Below are positions 35,391 to 47,389 of a stretch of 47,623 bases of DNA, in pieces. The notes beneath the pieces were generated by a model. The model was not told the origin of the DNA. It ran no database searches and was given only the letters and a program-made list of their open reading frames with translations. Within the stretch, counting starts at the first letter, position 1; each line of letters begins with the position of its first letter. Source of the DNA: Robertmurraya kyonggiensis (GTDB lineage: Bacteria; Bacillota; Bacilli; Bacillales; Cytobacillaceae); the NCBI RefSeq assembly GCF_005116465.1, contig NZ_SWBM01000012.1, positions 1 to 47,623 of the forward strand, read 5' to 3'. A program made the translations under genes and the position numbers.

Positions 35391-35486
35391 ACGTATCATC
35401 ACCTCGTTAATTTAGCTTGAATTTCTTCTTAATTATATAATTAATATCTTATAAAAGTTAGAAAATTTAAAAAATAAACAAAGTAT

Positions 35487-35816
35487 TTATTCCATTTTAA
35501 AAGAGTATTCTCTCTCAACTTTGCAGATTTTGACCTTGTAGTTTTTATACCAAACTTCTTTGCCCTTCTCTTGTGCAATTTGATGGGGTGAGTTTTCTTT
35601 CCAACTTCTTATAGCATCTAGGGAATCCCAATATGAAACAGTTATCCCTAGTTCGATATCTCTTGCACTTTCTACCCCTAAAAAACCTGGTTGCTGAAAA
35701 GCCAATTCCAACATTTTTTCGGACATTTTGCTATAGCCTTTATCTCCATCAGTCCGTTCTGAAGTAAATATCACTGCATAATAGGGTGGTTGAGGAGTTT
35801 TTGTACTTCTATCCAT
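35487..35816 (-). CDS. Antibiotic biosynthesis monooxygenase (ABM) domain protein
   Basis: 109 aa ferredoxin-like ABM domain: YYAVIFTSERTDGDKGYSKM, PGFLGVESARD, ITVSYWDSLDAIRSWK and EVWYKNYKVKICKVERE. Proteins of this type act on quinones or haem, or are stress-related; the substrate is not evident. AAAGGGAG precedes the ATG. It lies 15 bp downstream of the phosphotransferase gene on the same strand, so the two may be cotranscribed. Confidence 0.85.
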   Translation of the reverse strand: MDRSTKTPQPPYYAVIFTSERTDGDKGYSKMSEKMLELAFQQPGFLGVESARDIELGITVSYWDSLDAIRSWKENSPHQIAQEKGKEVWYKNYKVKICKVEREYSFKME

Positions 35817-35831
35817 TTTTAGTATCTCCCT

Positions 35832-36581
35832 TTATAAGTATCGTAAAACGATTTCCACTAAACGTTTGTTGTCTTCTGAAGAAACTTTTTCGGCTAATCT
35901 TGCTCCTGCAATTATAGGTGCCCATTGGAAAATCTCATCTCTTGTTAACCCAGTATTTTTGCAGTAATAGTTTAAATATAGTTCTGCCAATTTCACCGAA
36001 GTCTGTGAAAATAATAAATAGGTTCTATAAACGTCTGCGCGAATATCTCCAAAACTGGAATCCACCCAATCTATCACATAAACTTTTTCCTCGTTCATGA
36101 TTAAATTAAAAGGGTGAAAATCTCCATGACACAGCTTTGGTTCATATTCGATTGAGTTTAATCTTCTTAACAATTTATACTTCTGCTTCTCATTTAGTAG
36201 AGATGGCATTTCAATCTGACGATACAGTTTCTCTGACATTGGCTCAAGTGAATCCGAGTCGACCACCATATCATGAAGTTTTTGCTGATCATCCACACAG
36301 ATGCTTATGTAATGTTCAGCCTCCTCCATATTGTTCATTAATAGATCGCCTACAGTTTCCCCATGTATATATTCCATAATGATTGCCGGTCTACTATTAA
36401 TCTCTGTTATTTCAAATATTTTAGGGACGCTTAGTCCACATGTGTAGACGTATTCTTGTTTCTTTGCTTCATATAATGCTTCGGTTGGGGGCAAATGATC
36501 TTTAAATACTTTAATGATTTTATCATCGTAAAGAAAAAGATCGGCAGTATTGCCATTAGCAATTGGATTAACTAGGTTCAT
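35832..36581 (-). CDS. Aminoglycoside-phosphotransferase-family kinase
   Basis: 249 aa. Protein-kinase-like APH fold: a nucleotide-binding lobe (NGNTADLFLYDDKIIKVFKD), a hinge (IIMEYIHGETV), the catalytic loop LCHGDFHPFNLIM and the metal-binding VIDWVDSSFGD. The substrate is unknown: drug resistance, choline or other small-molecule phosphorylation are all possible. The ATG at 36581 follows GGGAGTG; the frame extends to 36605 without a better site. Confidence 0.85.
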   Translation of the reverse strand: MNLVNPIANGNTADLFLYDDKIIKVFKDHLPPTEALYEAKKQEYVYTCGLSVPKIFEITEINSRPAIIMEYIHGETVGDLLMNNMEEAEHYISICVDDQQKLHDMVVDSDSLEPMSEKLYRQIEMPSLLNEKQKYKLLRRLNSIEYEPKLCHGDFHPFNLIMNEEKVYVIDWVDSSFGDIRADVYRTYLLFSQTSVKLAELYLNYYCKNTGLTRDEIFQWAPIIAGARLAEKVSSEDNKRLVEIVLRYL

Positions 36582-36628
36582 TTTTTCACTCCCTAATAAA
36601 ATCAATTATTTTTTACACATTGATTAAT

Positions 36629-37669
36629 TTATACGGAGGTTCTCTTTATTTCTTGTATACATTTCATTATGGTGTCTCCGAAAGACCTAACATCAGATAA
36701 ATAGTCATAGCCATCCGGTGAACCAAAACTATTAAACATCCTTACTGCAACAAGCTCTTCTTGTGGGATTACGAGCAAAGTTACACCTGTATAACCTAGT
36801 ATCTGGTATGAACCTTCTGGAACTTCTGCACCTATCTCCGATTTCCTAGCGTTTAAATCTTTCACAAACCATAAAAAACCATTTTGCGGTAAGTCTTGAT
36901 CTATCAGCGCTGGGCTATGTACGGATGTGGCCAATTGTATGATCTCTTTGGGAACAATTTGTTTACCGCCAATTTGCCCGTGGTTGAGATGTAAATATCC
37001 CCAGTAGGCTAAGTCACGTGCTGATACGTACATGTTCATCTTGTCGCCTTCTGTGCTGTCGCTTGATCTCCAATTTTTGTCTTGCTCATCACTAAGGATT
37101 ACATCTACCAGTTTTTCATGTTTTTGCGCATACCAATTGGATTCCATTAAACCGAGTGGCTCGAATACTAGCTCGTGAATAATATCGGATACAGTTTTTG
37201 TAGTCGTTTTTTTAACTATTTGAGTTAAAGTGTCAATGCCAATCTGTCGGTATGTCCAATTTTCCCCAACGGGATACTCACGTATAACCGTTCCGTCTTT
37301 TTGGTGTAAACCGTGTGTATGAGTTAATAAATGCCTGATTGTTGTGGCCCTCCAGATAGTCTCATCAAGTTCCGGAAGATATTTTAAGACGAGGTCATCT
37401 ATGTTTTCTATATGACCGTAATACACAGCGTATGCGACGGCAAATCCGATATAACTTTTTCTAACTGAAGCTACATGAAATTGAGTATCTGAGCTAACTA
37501 TCCTTGCGTCACTTTTATTCGATTGTTTTCCGATATATTCCTCTAAAACAACAGAGTCTTTATGTATGACGATAACTGAGGACCCAGAACAAATTACCTG
37601 ATTAAATGTGTTATGAACATGCTCTAAAACTGAAGAATAATGATGATTGGTTTTAGATTTGAGAAACAA
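36629..37669 (-). CDS. Serine hydrolase of the beta-lactamase/PBP-like family
   Basis: 346 aa. Visible: the catalytic SxxK in HVASVRKSYIGFA (about residue 90), a YRQ motif (GENWTYRQIG) in the place of the usual YxN tyrosine, and a GYTG segment near the third motif. No signal peptide or membrane anchor is seen, so a cytoplasmic esterase or peptidase is more likely than a penicillin-binding protein. The start is TTG at 37669, with GGAGGC about 10 bp before. It is divergent from the his operon. Confidence 0.8.
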   Translation of the reverse strand: MFLKSKTNHHYSSVLEHVHNTFNQVICSGSSVIVIHKDSVVLEEYIGKQSNKSDARIVSSDTQFHVASVRKSYIGFAVAYAVYYGHIENIDDLVLKYLPELDETIWRATTIRHLLTHTHGLHQKDGTVIREYPVGENWTYRQIGIDTLTQIVKKTTTKTVSDIIHELVFEPLGLMESNWYAQKHEKLVDVILSDEQDKNWRSSDSTEGDKMNMYVSARDLAYWGYLHLNHGQIGGKQIVPKEIIQLATSVHSPALIDQDLPQNGFLWFVKDLNARKSEIGAEVPEGSYQILGYTGVTLLVIPQEELVAVRMFNSFGSPDGYDYLSDVRSFGDTIMKCIQEIKRTSV

Positions 37670-37816
37670 GATAAAAAATGCCTCCGATCGTTTCGTTTTT
37701 TATACAAGATAATAATTCGATTTTCGAAATCTTGATCCCTCTTTTAGACTGAAAGAACACCTGCGTACAAGTAACCAATTCACCTAATAGCCTACCAATG
37801 AACTAGAAATTTATGG

Positions 37817-37845
37817 TTGACGGAACCTTACACGAGGAGTAAACT
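37817..37845 (+). promoter_or_regulatory. Promoter of the his operon
   Basis: TTGACG at 37817-37822, a 17-bp spacer and TAAACT at 37840-37845 make a good sigma-A promoter, about 70 bp before hisZ. Confidence 0.65.
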
Positions 37846-37861
37846 TACATATAACTTCACT

Positions 37862-37880
37862 TTGCTAATATGTTAGCGAA
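37862..37880 (+). promoter_or_regulatory. Operator-like palindrome before hisZ
   Basis: TTGCTAATATGTTAGCGAA contains the inverted repeat GCTAA-TATG-TTAGC. It lies about 10-25 bp downstream of the predicted transcription start, where a repressor would block elongation or initiation. A TrpR-like His regulator (YerC/HisR) is a candidate, by family knowledge only. Confidence 0.5.
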
Positions 37881-37916
37881 CTAAAGGATTCGGAAAATTT
37901 CAAAGGTGGGAATATT

Positions 37917-39101
37917 GTGAGCCAGCTATTTATGTTTGAAAAGCCTTTAGGGATGAGAGATACATTACCTGAGCTATATGAAGCAAAAAGCCAGGTTCGA
38001 AACGCAATTGGAAATGAAATGAAGCAGTGGGGCTATCAATTTATGGAGACGCCCGCTCTTGAATATTACGAGACGGTTGGAACGGCATCAGCCATTTTAG
38101 ACCAACAGCTTTTTAAATTACTAGATAGTCAGGGACACACGCTTGTCCTTCGTCCAGATATGACGGCACCGATTGCGAGGGTGGCGGCGTCGAAACTATT
38201 AAAAGAGGATTTGCCTTTAAGACTTGCCTACTCAGCGAGTGTGTTCAGAGCCCAGCAACGAGAAGGTGGAAGGCCAGCTGAGTTTGAACAAATTGGGGTT
38301 GAAATGATTGCCGATGAAACGGTCAGTGCGGATGGAGAAGTGATCGCTCTGATGGTTTCAGCACTCAAGCAAGCAAACCTAGAAAATTTTCAAATTTCTG
38401 TTGGCCATATTGGATTTGTACAAGAGTTATTCCTGCAAATTTTAGGCACAGAGGAACGAGCCCAGTCTTTGACGAAGTTTTTATATGAAAAAAATTTTGT
38501 AGGCTATAGAGAACATGTGAAAGGATTAAATCTTTCTTCGATAGATAAGCAACGACTGTTGGACTTTCTAAAGCTCAAGGGTGGAGAGGAAGTTCTTGAT
38601 TTTGCGCAGAGCCTACTCGAGAACGGAAAAGGAAGAGAAGCGCTTCTCCAACTCCAGCAGCTCTGGGAAATCGTAGTTGATTACGGTGAACAAGAGAAGC
38701 TCAAGTTTGATTTAACACTCGTGAGTCACATGAGCTATTATACGGGGATATTATTTGAGGTGTATGCGGACCAGGTTGGATTTCCTATTGGAAACGGGGG
38801 ACGCTACAATCTTCTCGTTGAAAAATTCGGCAAAACAACAGGAGCGACTGGATTTGCGCTAAGAGTAGACCGATTACTTGAAGCATTAGGAGAGTTGAAA
38901 AAGGCAGAACCGGCTCATTGCATTCTATTTTCGGATGAACGCCGAAAGGAAGCTTTTCAACTTGCCAGAGATAAGCGCGGTGAAGGTGTAAAAGTGGCGC
39001 TTCAGGATATTAATGGAGTAAAAAATATCGATCAATTCACTGAGCAGTATGGAGAAGTAACCTTTTTAATCGGAAAAGCAGGGAGGGGGAACGAATCGTG
39101 A
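37917..39101 (+). CDS. hisZ: ATP phosphoribosyltransferase regulatory subunit
   Basis: 394 aa. A histidyl-tRNA-synthetase-like protein without tRNA function that forms the HisZ-HisG complex with the short HisG. Class II core seen: [26 protein letters not shown] (motif 2) and [13 protein letters not shown] with IGNGGRYN (motif 3). The start is GTG, supported by AAAGGTGGG. It overlaps hisG by 4 bp. First gene of the complete his operon. Confidence 0.95.
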   Translation: MSQLFMFEKPLGMRDTLPELYEAKSQVRNAIGNEMKQWGYQFMETPALEYYETVGTASAILDQQLFKLLDSQGHTLVLRPDMTAPIARVAASKLLKEDLPLRLAYSASVFRAQQREGGRPAEFEQIGVEMIADETVSADGEVIALMVSALKQANLENFQISVGHIGFVQELFLQILGTEERAQSLTKFLYEKNFVGYREHVKGLNLSSIDKQRLLDFLKLKGGEEVLDFAQSLLENGKGREALLQLQQLWEIVVDYGEQEKLKFDLTLVSHMSYYTGILFEVYADQVGFPIGNGGRYNLLVEKFGKTTGATGFALRVDRLLEALGELKKAEPAHCILFSDERRKEAFQLARDKRGEGVKVALQDINGVKNIDQFTEQYGEVTFLIGKAGRGNES

Positions 39102-39742
39102 AAGACTTGATTACGATTGCTATGCCAAAAGGAAGAATTTTTGAAGAAGCAGCAGACCTTCTTCGCCAGGCAGGCTATGAACTCCCACCTGAATTTGAGG
39201 ATTCACGAAAATTGATTATAGATGTGGAAGAGGAACGCTTTCGCTTTATTTTAGCAAAGCCAATGGATGTTCCTACATATGTAGAGCATGGAGTGGCTGA
39301 TTTAGGAATTGCCGGTAAAGACGTCATGCTTGAGGAAGAACGAGATGTGTACGAGCTGCTAGATTTGCAGATTAGTAAATGTTATTTAGCGGTCGCAGGC
39401 CTTCCGGGAACGCGAATGAATGATGTTGCCCCAAAGATAGCGACCAAATATCCGAATGTGGCGGCCCGTTACTTTCGCGAGCAAGGGGAGCAGGTAGAAA
39501 TCATTAAGTTGAATGGTTCGATTGAATTGGCTCCTCTTATCGGGTTATCGGACCGAATCGTTGATATTGTTTCAACGGGCAGAACCCTTGTCGAAAACGG
39601 ACTCGTGGAATATGAACGGATTGTTGATATTACTTCCAGATTAATTGTCAATCCAGTCAGTTATCGGATGAAGGATGAGCGGATTAATGAGCTTGTGGAG
39701 AGACTTACGAGCGTAATGCAAGAAGGGGTGAAATTAAGATGA
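39098..39742 (+). CDS. hisG: ATP phosphoribosyltransferase, short form
   Basis: 214 aa: the short HisG that needs HisZ, which precedes it. It catalyses the first step of histidine synthesis (ATP + PRPP). Visible: [25 protein letters not shown] and the PRPP-binding [14 protein letters not shown]. The start is GTG within the end of hisZ. It overlaps hisD by 4 bp. Confidence 0.96.
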   Translation: MKDLITIAMPKGRIFEEAADLLRQAGYELPPEFEDSRKLIIDVEEERFRFILAKPMDVPTYVEHGVADLGIAGKDVMLEEERDVYELLDLQISKCYLAVAGLPGTRMNDVAPKIATKYPNVAARYFREQGEQVEIIKLNGSIELAPLIGLSDRIVDIVSTGRTLVENGLVEYERIVDITSRLIVNPVSYRMKDERINELVERLTSVMQEGVKLR

Positions 39743-41004
39743 AAATCCTACAGGTGTCCGACACTCTTTCTATTAAAAGGACGGTTGACAGTGGCACGGA
39801 AGAACAGCTTTTAGCTGTAAAGGCCATTATTGAGCAGGTGAAAAAAGAGGGCGATGCAGCTGTTAAAAGATATACTGAGCAATTTGATGGAGCGGTGCTT
39901 GACTCGCTCCTCATATCAATGGAAGAAATCGATGAAGCTTATGCGGACCTTGATGATGAGATGGTCGCAATCATTCAGGAAGCTGCTACTAACATCCGCA
40001 CCTTTCATGAAAAACAGCTTCGTCCATCGTGGATGACGACAGAGGAGAACGGCACGATTCTTGGACAAAAGGTGACTCCACTTGATTCAGTTGGTCTCTA
40101 TGTGCCGGGTGGAACTGCTGCTTATCCTTCTTCTGTTTTGATGAATGTTGTTCCTGCAAAAGTGGCTGGGGTGAAACGAATTGTGATGGTTTCTCCACCT
40201 GGGAAGAATGGAAAAATTCCTGCGGCAGTTCTCGTGACCGCGAATATAGCAGGCGTTAAGGAAATTTATAAAGTTGGCGGAGCGCAGGCCATTGCTGCCT
40301 TAGCCTATGGGACCGAAACGATTCTTCCGGTTGATAAAATTACGGGACCGGGAAACATCTATGTGGCTCTTGCGAAGCGTGAGGTTTACGGGGATGTGGA
40401 CATTGACATGATTGCCGGACCAAGTGAGATTAGTATTTTAGCAGATGAAACAGCTCGGGCAAACGAGGTAGCGGCAGATTTGCTATCGCAGGCAGAGCAT
40501 GACGAGCGAGCATGTAGTGTGCTAGTTACGACTTCCGAAACGTTAGCTTATGAAGTAGCTGCTGAGGTAGAAAAGCAACTGGCTGAGTTGCCTCGAAAAG
40601 AGATTGCAGCAAAGGCAATAGAGAACTTTGGTGCCATTTACATAGCACGCGATATGGATGAGGCAGTTGTAACTGTTAATCAACTAGCCCCTGAACACCT
40701 TGAAATCATGACAGCAAATGCGATGGAGCTACTCGGAAAGATCAAACATGCTGGAGCGATTTTTATCGGAAGATTCAGTTCTGAGCCGGTTGGTGATTAT
40801 TTTGCTGGAACAAATCACGTTTTGCCGACGAATGGTACAGCGAGATTTTCCAGTCCCCTCAATGTAGAGGACTTCCAAAAGAAATCAAGTGTGATTATGT
40901 ATAGCGAATCAGCTTTTCAAGAGAATGGTCAAAAAATTGCTTCCTTTGCCCGCTTAGAGGGGCTAGAAGCTCATGCCCGAGCGATTGAAGCTCGGTGGAA
41001 ATAG
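39739..41004 (+). CDS. hisD: Histidinol dehydrogenase
   Basis: 421 aa. The zinc enzyme for the last two oxidations, histidinol to histidine with NAD. Visible: [13 protein letters not shown], the [18 protein letters not shown] signature, DMIAGPSE and the catalytic EHLEI (APEHLEI). The ATG overlaps the hisG stop codon. It is spaced 17 bp before hisB. Confidence 0.96.
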   Translation: MKILQVSDTLSIKRTVDSGTEEQLLAVKAIIEQVKKEGDAAVKRYTEQFDGAVLDSLLISMEEIDEAYADLDDEMVAIIQEAATNIRTFHEKQLRPSWMTTEENGTILGQKVTPLDSVGLYVPGGTAAYPSSVLMNVVPAKVAGVKRIVMVSPPGKNGKIPAAVLVTANIAGVKEIYKVGGAQAIAALAYGTETILPVDKITGPGNIYVALAKREVYGDVDIDMIAGPSEISILADETARANEVAADLLSQAEHDERACSVLVTTSETLAYEVAAEVEKQLAELPRKEIAAKAIENFGAIYIARDMDEAVVTVNQLAPEHLEIMTANAMELLGKIKHAGAIFIGRFSSEPVGDYFAGTNHVLPTNGTARFSSPLNVEDFQKKSSVIMYSESAFQENGQKIASFARLEGLEAHARAIEARWK

Positions 41005-41021
41005 GTTAGGAGGAATGAAGG

Positions 41022-41609
41022 ATGAGCAGAACGTCAAGTATCACGCGAAAAACGAATGAAACGAGTATTGAGCTTTCGTTGAATATAGATGGAGAAGGGA
41101 AATCCAACCTTGAAACAGGTGTCCCGTTTATGACTCATATGCTTGATTTATTTACGAAGCATGGTCAATTCGATTTAACGATTGCGGCCAATGGTGATAC
41201 AGATGTAGATGATCACCATACGACCGAAGATATTGGGATTTGCCTTGGTCAGGTGTTACGAGAAGCCCTGGGTGATAAAAAAGGCATCAAACGTTATGGC
41301 AATGCTTTTGTTCCAATGGATGAAGCCCTTGCCCAAGTCGTTGTCGATTTGAGCAATCGTCCGCATCTCGAAATGCGTGCGACGTTCCCGAGTCAAAAGG
41401 TTGGAACCTTTGATACGGAGCTTGTCCATGAGTTCCTCTGGAAGTTAGCGTTAGAGGCACGAATGAATTTACACGTCATCGTCCATTATGGCCAAAATAC
41501 TCACCACATTATCGAAGCGATTTTCAAAGCGTTGGCTCGTGCTTTAGATGAGGCCACAACGATTGACCCACGAATCAAAGGAATCCCCTCCACGAAAGGA
41601 ATGTTATAA
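41022..41609 (+). CDS. hisB: Imidazoleglycerol-phosphate dehydratase
   Basis: 195 aa monofunctional IGPD (no phosphatase domain). The manganese-binding histidine clusters are visible in DVDDHHTTEDIG and in HVIVHYGQNTHHIIEAIFKA. TTAGGAGG precedes the ATG. The stop codon is followed immediately by hisH. Confidence 0.96.
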   Translation: MSRTSSITRKTNETSIELSLNIDGEGKSNLETGVPFMTHMLDLFTKHGQFDLTIAANGDTDVDDHHTTEDIGICLGQVLREALGDKKGIKRYGNAFVPMDEALAQVVVDLSNRPHLEMRATFPSQKVGTFDTELVHEFLWKLALEARMNLHVIVHYGQNTHHIIEAIFKALARALDEATTIDPRIKGIPSTKGML

Positions 41610-42233
41610 ATGATCGGAATCATTGATTATGGGATGGGGAATTTGTTCAGTGTTAGCAAGGCGTTGGAAAGACTAGGTGTCAACTACTTCATTTCAGAGC
41701 AAAAAGAACAACTGCTCTCAGCAGACGCTCTTATTTTACCAGGAGTCGGAGCTTTTCCAGATGCGATGGAACGATTAAATGAGACGGGCTTAACGGAAAT
41801 GATCCAGCAGTTCGTTGAATCGGGCAAACCACTTCTCGGTATTTGTCTCGGGATGCAGCTTCTATTTGATCAAAGTGAGGAGAATAAGCTGACCAAAGGT
41901 CTCGCTATTTTACCAGGGGAAGTCGTTCGTTTTACTGGGGAAGATTATAAGGTTCCTCATATGGGCTGGAACAGGCTGATATTCAACAACTCATCTACGA
42001 TTCTAGCAAATATTGAAGAGGATTTTGTTTACTTTGTGCATTCCTATTATGTGAAAACTTCTGCTCAGGACGTGGTCATTGCAAGCTGTGAATACGATGT
42101 GGAAGTACCAGCGGTAGTTGGGCGTGGCAATGTGTTTGGCATGCAATTCCATCCTGAAAAAAGCGGCAAGCTTGGCATGGAGCTGCTTCGCAATTTTACC
42201 GAGTTAACAAAGGAAAGGATGTCTCAACTATGA
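41610..42233 (+). CDS. hisH: Imidazole glycerol phosphate synthase, glutaminase subunit
   Basis: 207 aa class I glutamine amidotransferase. It has the nucleophile Cys in [10 protein letters not shown] and the His-Glu pair in [10 protein letters not shown]. It feeds ammonia to HisF. It starts on the base after the hisB stop codon and overlaps hisA by 4 bp. Confidence 0.96.
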   Translation: MIGIIDYGMGNLFSVSKALERLGVNYFISEQKEQLLSADALILPGVGAFPDAMERLNETGLTEMIQQFVESGKPLLGICLGMQLLFDQSEENKLTKGLAILPGEVVRFTGEDYKVPHMGWNRLIFNNSSTILANIEEDFVYFVHSYYVKTSAQDVVIASCEYDVEVPAVVGRGNVFGMQFHPEKSGKLGMELLRNFTELTKERMSQL

Positions 42234-42958
42234 GCTTTACCATTTATCCAGCAATTGATATGCGCGGCGGCAAGTGCGTCCGCCTTCTTCAAGGAGATTA
42301 TGAAAAAGAAACAGTTTATGGGGATTCCCCTTTTGATATGGCTCAGAAGTTTGCGGATGAGGGTGCAAGCTGGATTCATATGGTTGACTTGGACGGTGCG
42401 AAGGATGGCAAGCGGGTGAATGACCGTTTCGTTTTGGAGGCTGCTTCAAAGTTGAATGCTAAGGTGCAAATTGGCGGTGGAATTCGCACAGAGGACGATA
42501 TTCTTCACTATCTCGAAAATGGAGTTGACCGAGTCATTATCGGGAGCATTGCCATTTCCAATCCGAAATTTGCGGTGGAAATGGTGCGTAAATATGGAAG
42601 TCAAATCGCGATTGGCATTGATGCGAAAGATGGGTATGTCGCGACCCATGGCTGGCTTAACACTTCAGAGATGAAGGCAATTGATCTTGGTAAAAGATTT
42701 GCCGAGACGGGAGCGGAGACGTTTATTTTTACCGATATTGCGACCGATGGAATGCTGTCTGGTCCGAATCTTGCGGCCGTAGAAGAAATGGCGCTTGTAA
42801 CGAAGAAGGAAGTCATCGCTTCAGGTGGTGTCAGTCAGTTAACTGACTTAACGGCCTTAAAGAAATACGAGGGAAGCGGCGTCAAAGGGGCAATCGTTGG
42901 AAAGGCCCTGTATGAAGGCAGATTTTCGGTGGCAGAAGCTTTGGTGGAGGTGAGGTAA
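42230..42958 (+). CDS. hisA: ProFAR isomerase
   Basis: 242 aa (beta/alpha)8 barrel. It has the catalytic Asp in [14 protein letters not shown], the phosphate-binding loop VQIGGGIR, the second catalytic Asp in [10 protein letters not shown] and IASGGVS. The ATG overlaps hisH. hisF begins on the base after its stop codon. Confidence 0.96.
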   Translation: MSFTIYPAIDMRGGKCVRLLQGDYEKETVYGDSPFDMAQKFADEGASWIHMVDLDGAKDGKRVNDRFVLEAASKLNAKVQIGGGIRTEDDILHYLENGVDRVIIGSIAISNPKFAVEMVRKYGSQIAIGIDAKDGYVATHGWLNTSEMKAIDLGKRFAETGAETFIFTDIATDGMLSGPNLAAVEEMALVTKKEVIASGGVSQLTDLTALKKYEGSGVKGAIVGKALYEGRFSVAEALVEVR

Positions 42959-43717
42959 ATGTTAACGAAACGAATTATTCCATGTCTCGATGTAAAGGAT
43001 GGACGCGTGGTCAAAGGGGTTCAATTTGTTGAGCTTCGTGATGCAGGAGACCCAGTTGAACTTGCCCGTTTTTATGATGAACAAGGGGCGGATGAGTTAG
43101 TCTTTCTTGATATTTCTGCCTCACATGAAGGAAGAAAAACAATGGTTGAAGTAGTAAAGGCTGTTGCATCAGAACTTGCGATTCCATTTACCGTTGGGGG
43201 AGGAATTAAATCGTTAGAGGAAATGAAGGTTCTGTTGCGTGCGGGCGCGGACAAGGTTTCATTGAATTCCCCAGCCGTGCAAAATCCGGATCTGATCACA
43301 GAAGGTGCCAATTTTTTTGGCTCCCAATGCATTGTTGTCGCGATTGACGGGAAATACGATGAAGAGCTTGGCTCTTGGCGGGTGTACACACATGGGGGAA
43401 GAGTGGCGACCGATTTAGAAGTGATTTCTTGGGCGAAGGAAGCGGTGCGCCGCGGAGCAGGGGAAATCCTCCTTACAAGCATGGATTGTGACGGTGAGAA
43501 AAAGGGATTTGATTTGGCACTGACGAAAGCAGTTAGTGAAGCGGTCTCGGTTCCGGTTATTGGTTCTGGTGGAGCTGGCAATGCTGAGCACTTTGCGGAA
43601 GCTTTTGATGAGGGAAAAGCAGATGCGGCTCTAGCGGCATCGATTTTTCACTATAAAGAAACATCGGTAGAAGAAGTGAAGACATTTTTGAAAAATAAGG
43701 GTGTGAACGTGCGATGA
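42959..43717 (+). CDS. hisF: Imidazole glycerol phosphate synthase, cyclase subunit
   Basis: 252 aa barrel homologous to HisA. Visible: [17 protein letters not shown] (catalytic Asp), [15 protein letters not shown] (catalytic Asp) and VIGSGGAGN. It partners HisH and overlaps hisI by 4 bp. Confidence 0.96.
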   Translation: MLTKRIIPCLDVKDGRVVKGVQFVELRDAGDPVELARFYDEQGADELVFLDISASHEGRKTMVEVVKAVASELAIPFTVGGGIKSLEEMKVLLRAGADKVSLNSPAVQNPDLITEGANFFGSQCIVVAIDGKYDEELGSWRVYTHGGRVATDLEVISWAKEAVRRGAGEILLTSMDCDGEKKGFDLALTKAVSEAVSVPVIGSGGAGNAEHFAEAFDEGKADAALAASIFHYKETSVEEVKTFLKNKGVNVR

Positions 43718-44346
43718 ATTTGGAACAGCTCAAGTTTGATGAAAAAGGATTAATTCCGGCCATTGTCCAGGATGCGGGCACGAAGGAAGTGCTGACCCTT
43801 GCTTATATGAATCGTGACTCTCTAGAAAAGTCGCTGGAGACGAAGGAGACGTGGTTCTACAGCCGTTCACGTCAAGAGCTATGGCATAAAGGGGAAACAA
43901 GCGGAAATACGCAAAAAATTGTGCAAATCAAATACGATTGTGATCAGGATGCCCTTGTGGTACTCGTTGTGCCTGAGGGTCCAGCTTGTCATAATGGGAC
44001 CACTAGTTGCTTTACAGAGAGTCTAGTTGGGGATTCGGTGGCTAGTAGTCTTGAAGACTATCGAATCTTACAGTCGTTGCAACAAGTTATTCACCTTCGT
44101 GAACTGGAACGTCCAGAAGGAGCATACACAACCTATTTATTTGAAAAAGGCGTCGATAAGATTTTGAAAAAGGTTGGCGAGGAAGCGTCTGAAGTCATCA
44201 TTGCGGCGAAGAATCGTGATGCGGAAGAGTTAAAATGGGAAGCAGCGGACCTCCTATACCATTTACTCGTTCTTCTAGAAGAGCAAAAGCTTCCTTTTAC
44301 TGAAGTTTTGAAGGTTCTTAATAAGCGTCATGAATCGAAAGAGTAG
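43714..44346 (+). CDS. hisI: Bifunctional phosphoribosyl-AMP cyclohydrolase/ATP pyrophosphatase
   Basis: 210 aa HisIE fusion. The N-terminal cyclohydrolase (about 1-115) has [30 protein letters not shown] and CHNGTTSCF with the zinc-type cysteines. The C-terminal pyrophosphohydrolase (about 120-205) has [17 protein letters not shown] and [13 protein letters not shown]. It ends the his operon; no clear terminator hairpin follows before the repeat element. hisC is absent, as in B. subtilis, where it lies with trp genes. Confidence 0.96.
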   Translation: MNLEQLKFDEKGLIPAIVQDAGTKEVLTLAYMNRDSLEKSLETKETWFYSRSRQELWHKGETSGNTQKIVQIKYDCDQDALVVLVVPEGPACHNGTTSCFTESLVGDSVASSLEDYRILQSLQQVIHLRELERPEGAYTTYLFEKGVDKILKKVGEEASEVIIAAKNRDAEELKWEAADLLYHLLVLLEEQKLPFTEVLKVLNKRHESKE

Positions 44347-44377
44347 CAATGACAGTCGGGTTGTTGTATCAAAATAG

Positions 44378-44574
44378 CAATATAAGCGGAGTTTTTTCCG
44401 TTATATGTAGAATGGAGCTTGTTTCGAGGCAAATAAGCGGAAATTTTCCGATTAGGCAACCGCAATAGCTCTCATTTTCGAATATTTCGAGTCAATAGGC
44501 GGAATCTTTCCGTCTATTTAGCTTTTTTTAAAGCCAATTGCTTAATTAACCGTAAATTTTCCCGCTATTTTTCA
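44378..44574. repeat. Four-palindrome AAGCGGAA/TTTCCG element, copy B
   Basis: Palindromes such as ATAAGCGGAGTTTTTTCCG, ATAAGCGGAAATTTTCCG and ATAGGCGGAATCTTTCCG have cores at 44386, 44437 and 44499; a fourth, diverged one (AACCGTAAATTTTCCCGCT) is at about 44549. The layout matches copy A at 29563-29756. It fills most of the gap between hisI and yvcD; no gene is seen there. Confidence 0.8.
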
Positions 44575-44719
44575 GCTCGGGGTGCTATTGCTCCAAGGTT
44601 TTTGAGTGCGGAAATAATAGTACTCTAAACTGTAAAATCGGACTGGACAAATGTGGCAAAATGTCCATCAACAGTAACGGATTACGATTCCTGCAAAGGT
44701 ACCAAATACCCCTTATTTG

Positions 44720-44728
44720 TGGTATACT
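44720..44728 (+). promoter_or_regulatory. Extended -10 promoter of yvcD
   Basis: TGG followed by TATACT, about 34 bp before the yvcD start. The -35 hexamer is weak, consistent with an extended -10 type. Confidence 0.45.
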
Positions 44729-44761
44729 TCTTTGGTATATCTTGAAATGATGGAGGATTCC

Positions 44762-46223
44762 ATGAGTAAAGACTCGAAAGCAACAAAATCAACAACAGGA
44801 ATACTGCTATCTTTTACACCGACGGGTGAGTATTACTTCACAAAAGGGTTGAAGGCTTACCAACGACGTGATAATCATAAAGCACTTAAATATTTAGAAC
44901 GAGCGATGCAGCTCGAGCCAGGGGAGCCGATGATCGCTTGCCAATTAGCGATTATCCTTTCAGAAAACGGAAAATATCAAGAGGCGAATCGTCTCCTTCA
45001 TATGATTCTAGAAGAATGGGATGAGGACATGGTGGAATGCCACTATTTTCTCGCTAACAATTATGCTCACCTTGGGTTATTTAAGGATGCTTACCAGCAT
45101 GCTTCTCTCTATATGCGACTTGAAGGCGATGGGGAATTCGCGGAAGATGCAGAGGATCTTCTCGACCTCTTGACGCTTGAAGCAGAAGACATGGAAGAGG
45201 ACTTTTACGAGCATGATGATTTGATCTCGAAGCAAGAAGAAGCGCGTGAACTTCTTGAACTAGGAGATTTTCCAAATGCGGTGAAGCTTCTAAAGGAAGT
45301 GATTGAGGAGTTTCCAGAATACTGGTCTGCCTACAATAACTTAGCCTTGGCCTATTATTATTTAGGTCAGAAGCAGCAAGCGGCTGATCTTCTAAATGAA
45401 GTCTTGGAAAAAAATCATGGCAATCTTCATGCCTTATGTAATAAAGCGGTGTTCTCTTTTTACGAGCAGGATTGGGGCACGGTCAAAGAAATCAAGGAAA
45501 TTCTTGAAAAAGTAGTGCCGATGTCTGCTGAGCACCAATTTAAGCTTGGAACAACTTTCGCGTTAATCGGCGATTATGAATTAGCTTATTCGTGGTTAAA
45601 AAAGCTCTACAAGCAAGGATTTGAAGGTGAAGGTCCGTTTTACTATTGGCTTTCTTATTCGGCTTATTATACTGGAAGAATGCAAACGGCTGAAAAAAGC
45701 TGGCAGAAGGTTCTTCAGATTAATCCGGAAAAGGAAGGGCAAGAGCCTTGGAATAAGTCGAAGTCGACTGTTCAAGGATTTGAGAGTAGTCAACGGGTTG
45801 CTGAGAAATACCTAGTAGAGACCCATGTAGAAGAGCGCTTATTTGGTCTATTTCTATCTTCATTTTCCGCTAAAAAGGCTGAGATTCTGTCTTCTTTTAA
45901 GGCAAATAGTTCAGTGGAAAAAGAGTATCTGCAATTCTTAACAGGAAAGATAGATACACATATTGCTCACCAAACGGCTATGGCGTTGTATCAATTCCAC
46001 CAACCGATTGGAAAAGCCAATGCTACACTTTTTATGATGTGTTTTTTATTATGGGCAAAAGCCGAAGATGTCCAAAATCTAAAAAACGAAAAAGCTCTTG
46101 CAGCGGCTTTGGAATATACATGGAGAAAGCTTCACAAAGAGAAGGTATCGCAACAGTTTGTGGCGGACCAATATGAGCTATCCCTATCCACCGTGCAAAA
46201 ATATATAAAAATTGTGAAAAGCT

Positions 46224-46234
<11 letters not shown>
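44762..46234 (+). CDS. yvcD: YvcD-like tetratricopeptide-repeat protein with C-terminal HTH
   Basis: 490 aa, soluble. At least six TPR-like helix pairs, for example YYFTKGLKAYQRRDNHKALK, NNLALAYYYLGQKQQAADLL and FYYWLSYSAYYTGRMQTAEK. The last ~35 residues (SQQFVADQYELSLSTVQKYI) look like a helix-turn-helix. The protein sits between his and trxB as in B. subtilis. The ATG at 44762 follows ATGGAGG; the frame is open upstream to 44717. Role unknown; TPRs suggest a scaffold, possibly regulatory given the HTH. Confidence 0.88.
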
Positions 46235-47284
<1,050 letters not shown>

Positions 47285-47288
47285 CGTT

Positions 47289-47345
47289 GTGATGTCTCAA
47301 ATGGTTGTCTTTTAGGCGACCATTTTGGGGCATTTTTGTTTTTTT
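47289..47345 (+). terminator. Rho-independent terminator after trxB
   Basis: GATGTCTCAAATGGTTGTC pairs with GGCGACCATTTTGGGGCAT around TTTTA, with bulges, and is followed by a T-rich run at 47333-47346. Confidence 0.8.
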
Positions 47346-47389
47346 TTGGAGGGTCTTGACTTGGTTTTAGAAAAATGTATTCTTGATGA

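Noticed and set aside
36629-37669. Beta-lactamase resistance gene
   Set aside because: It has the SxxK fold motif but no signal peptide and lacks a clear KTG; serine esterase/peptidase of the same superfamily is more likely.
37680-37916. T-box or histidine leader-peptide attenuator before hisZ
   Set aside because: No specifier-loop or T-box consensus, no short frame rich in His codons and no terminator hairpin could be found.
43072-43581. 169-aa minus-strand reading frame inside hisF
   Set aside because: Shadow of the hisF coding frame; Pro/Ser-rich composition typical of antisense frames.
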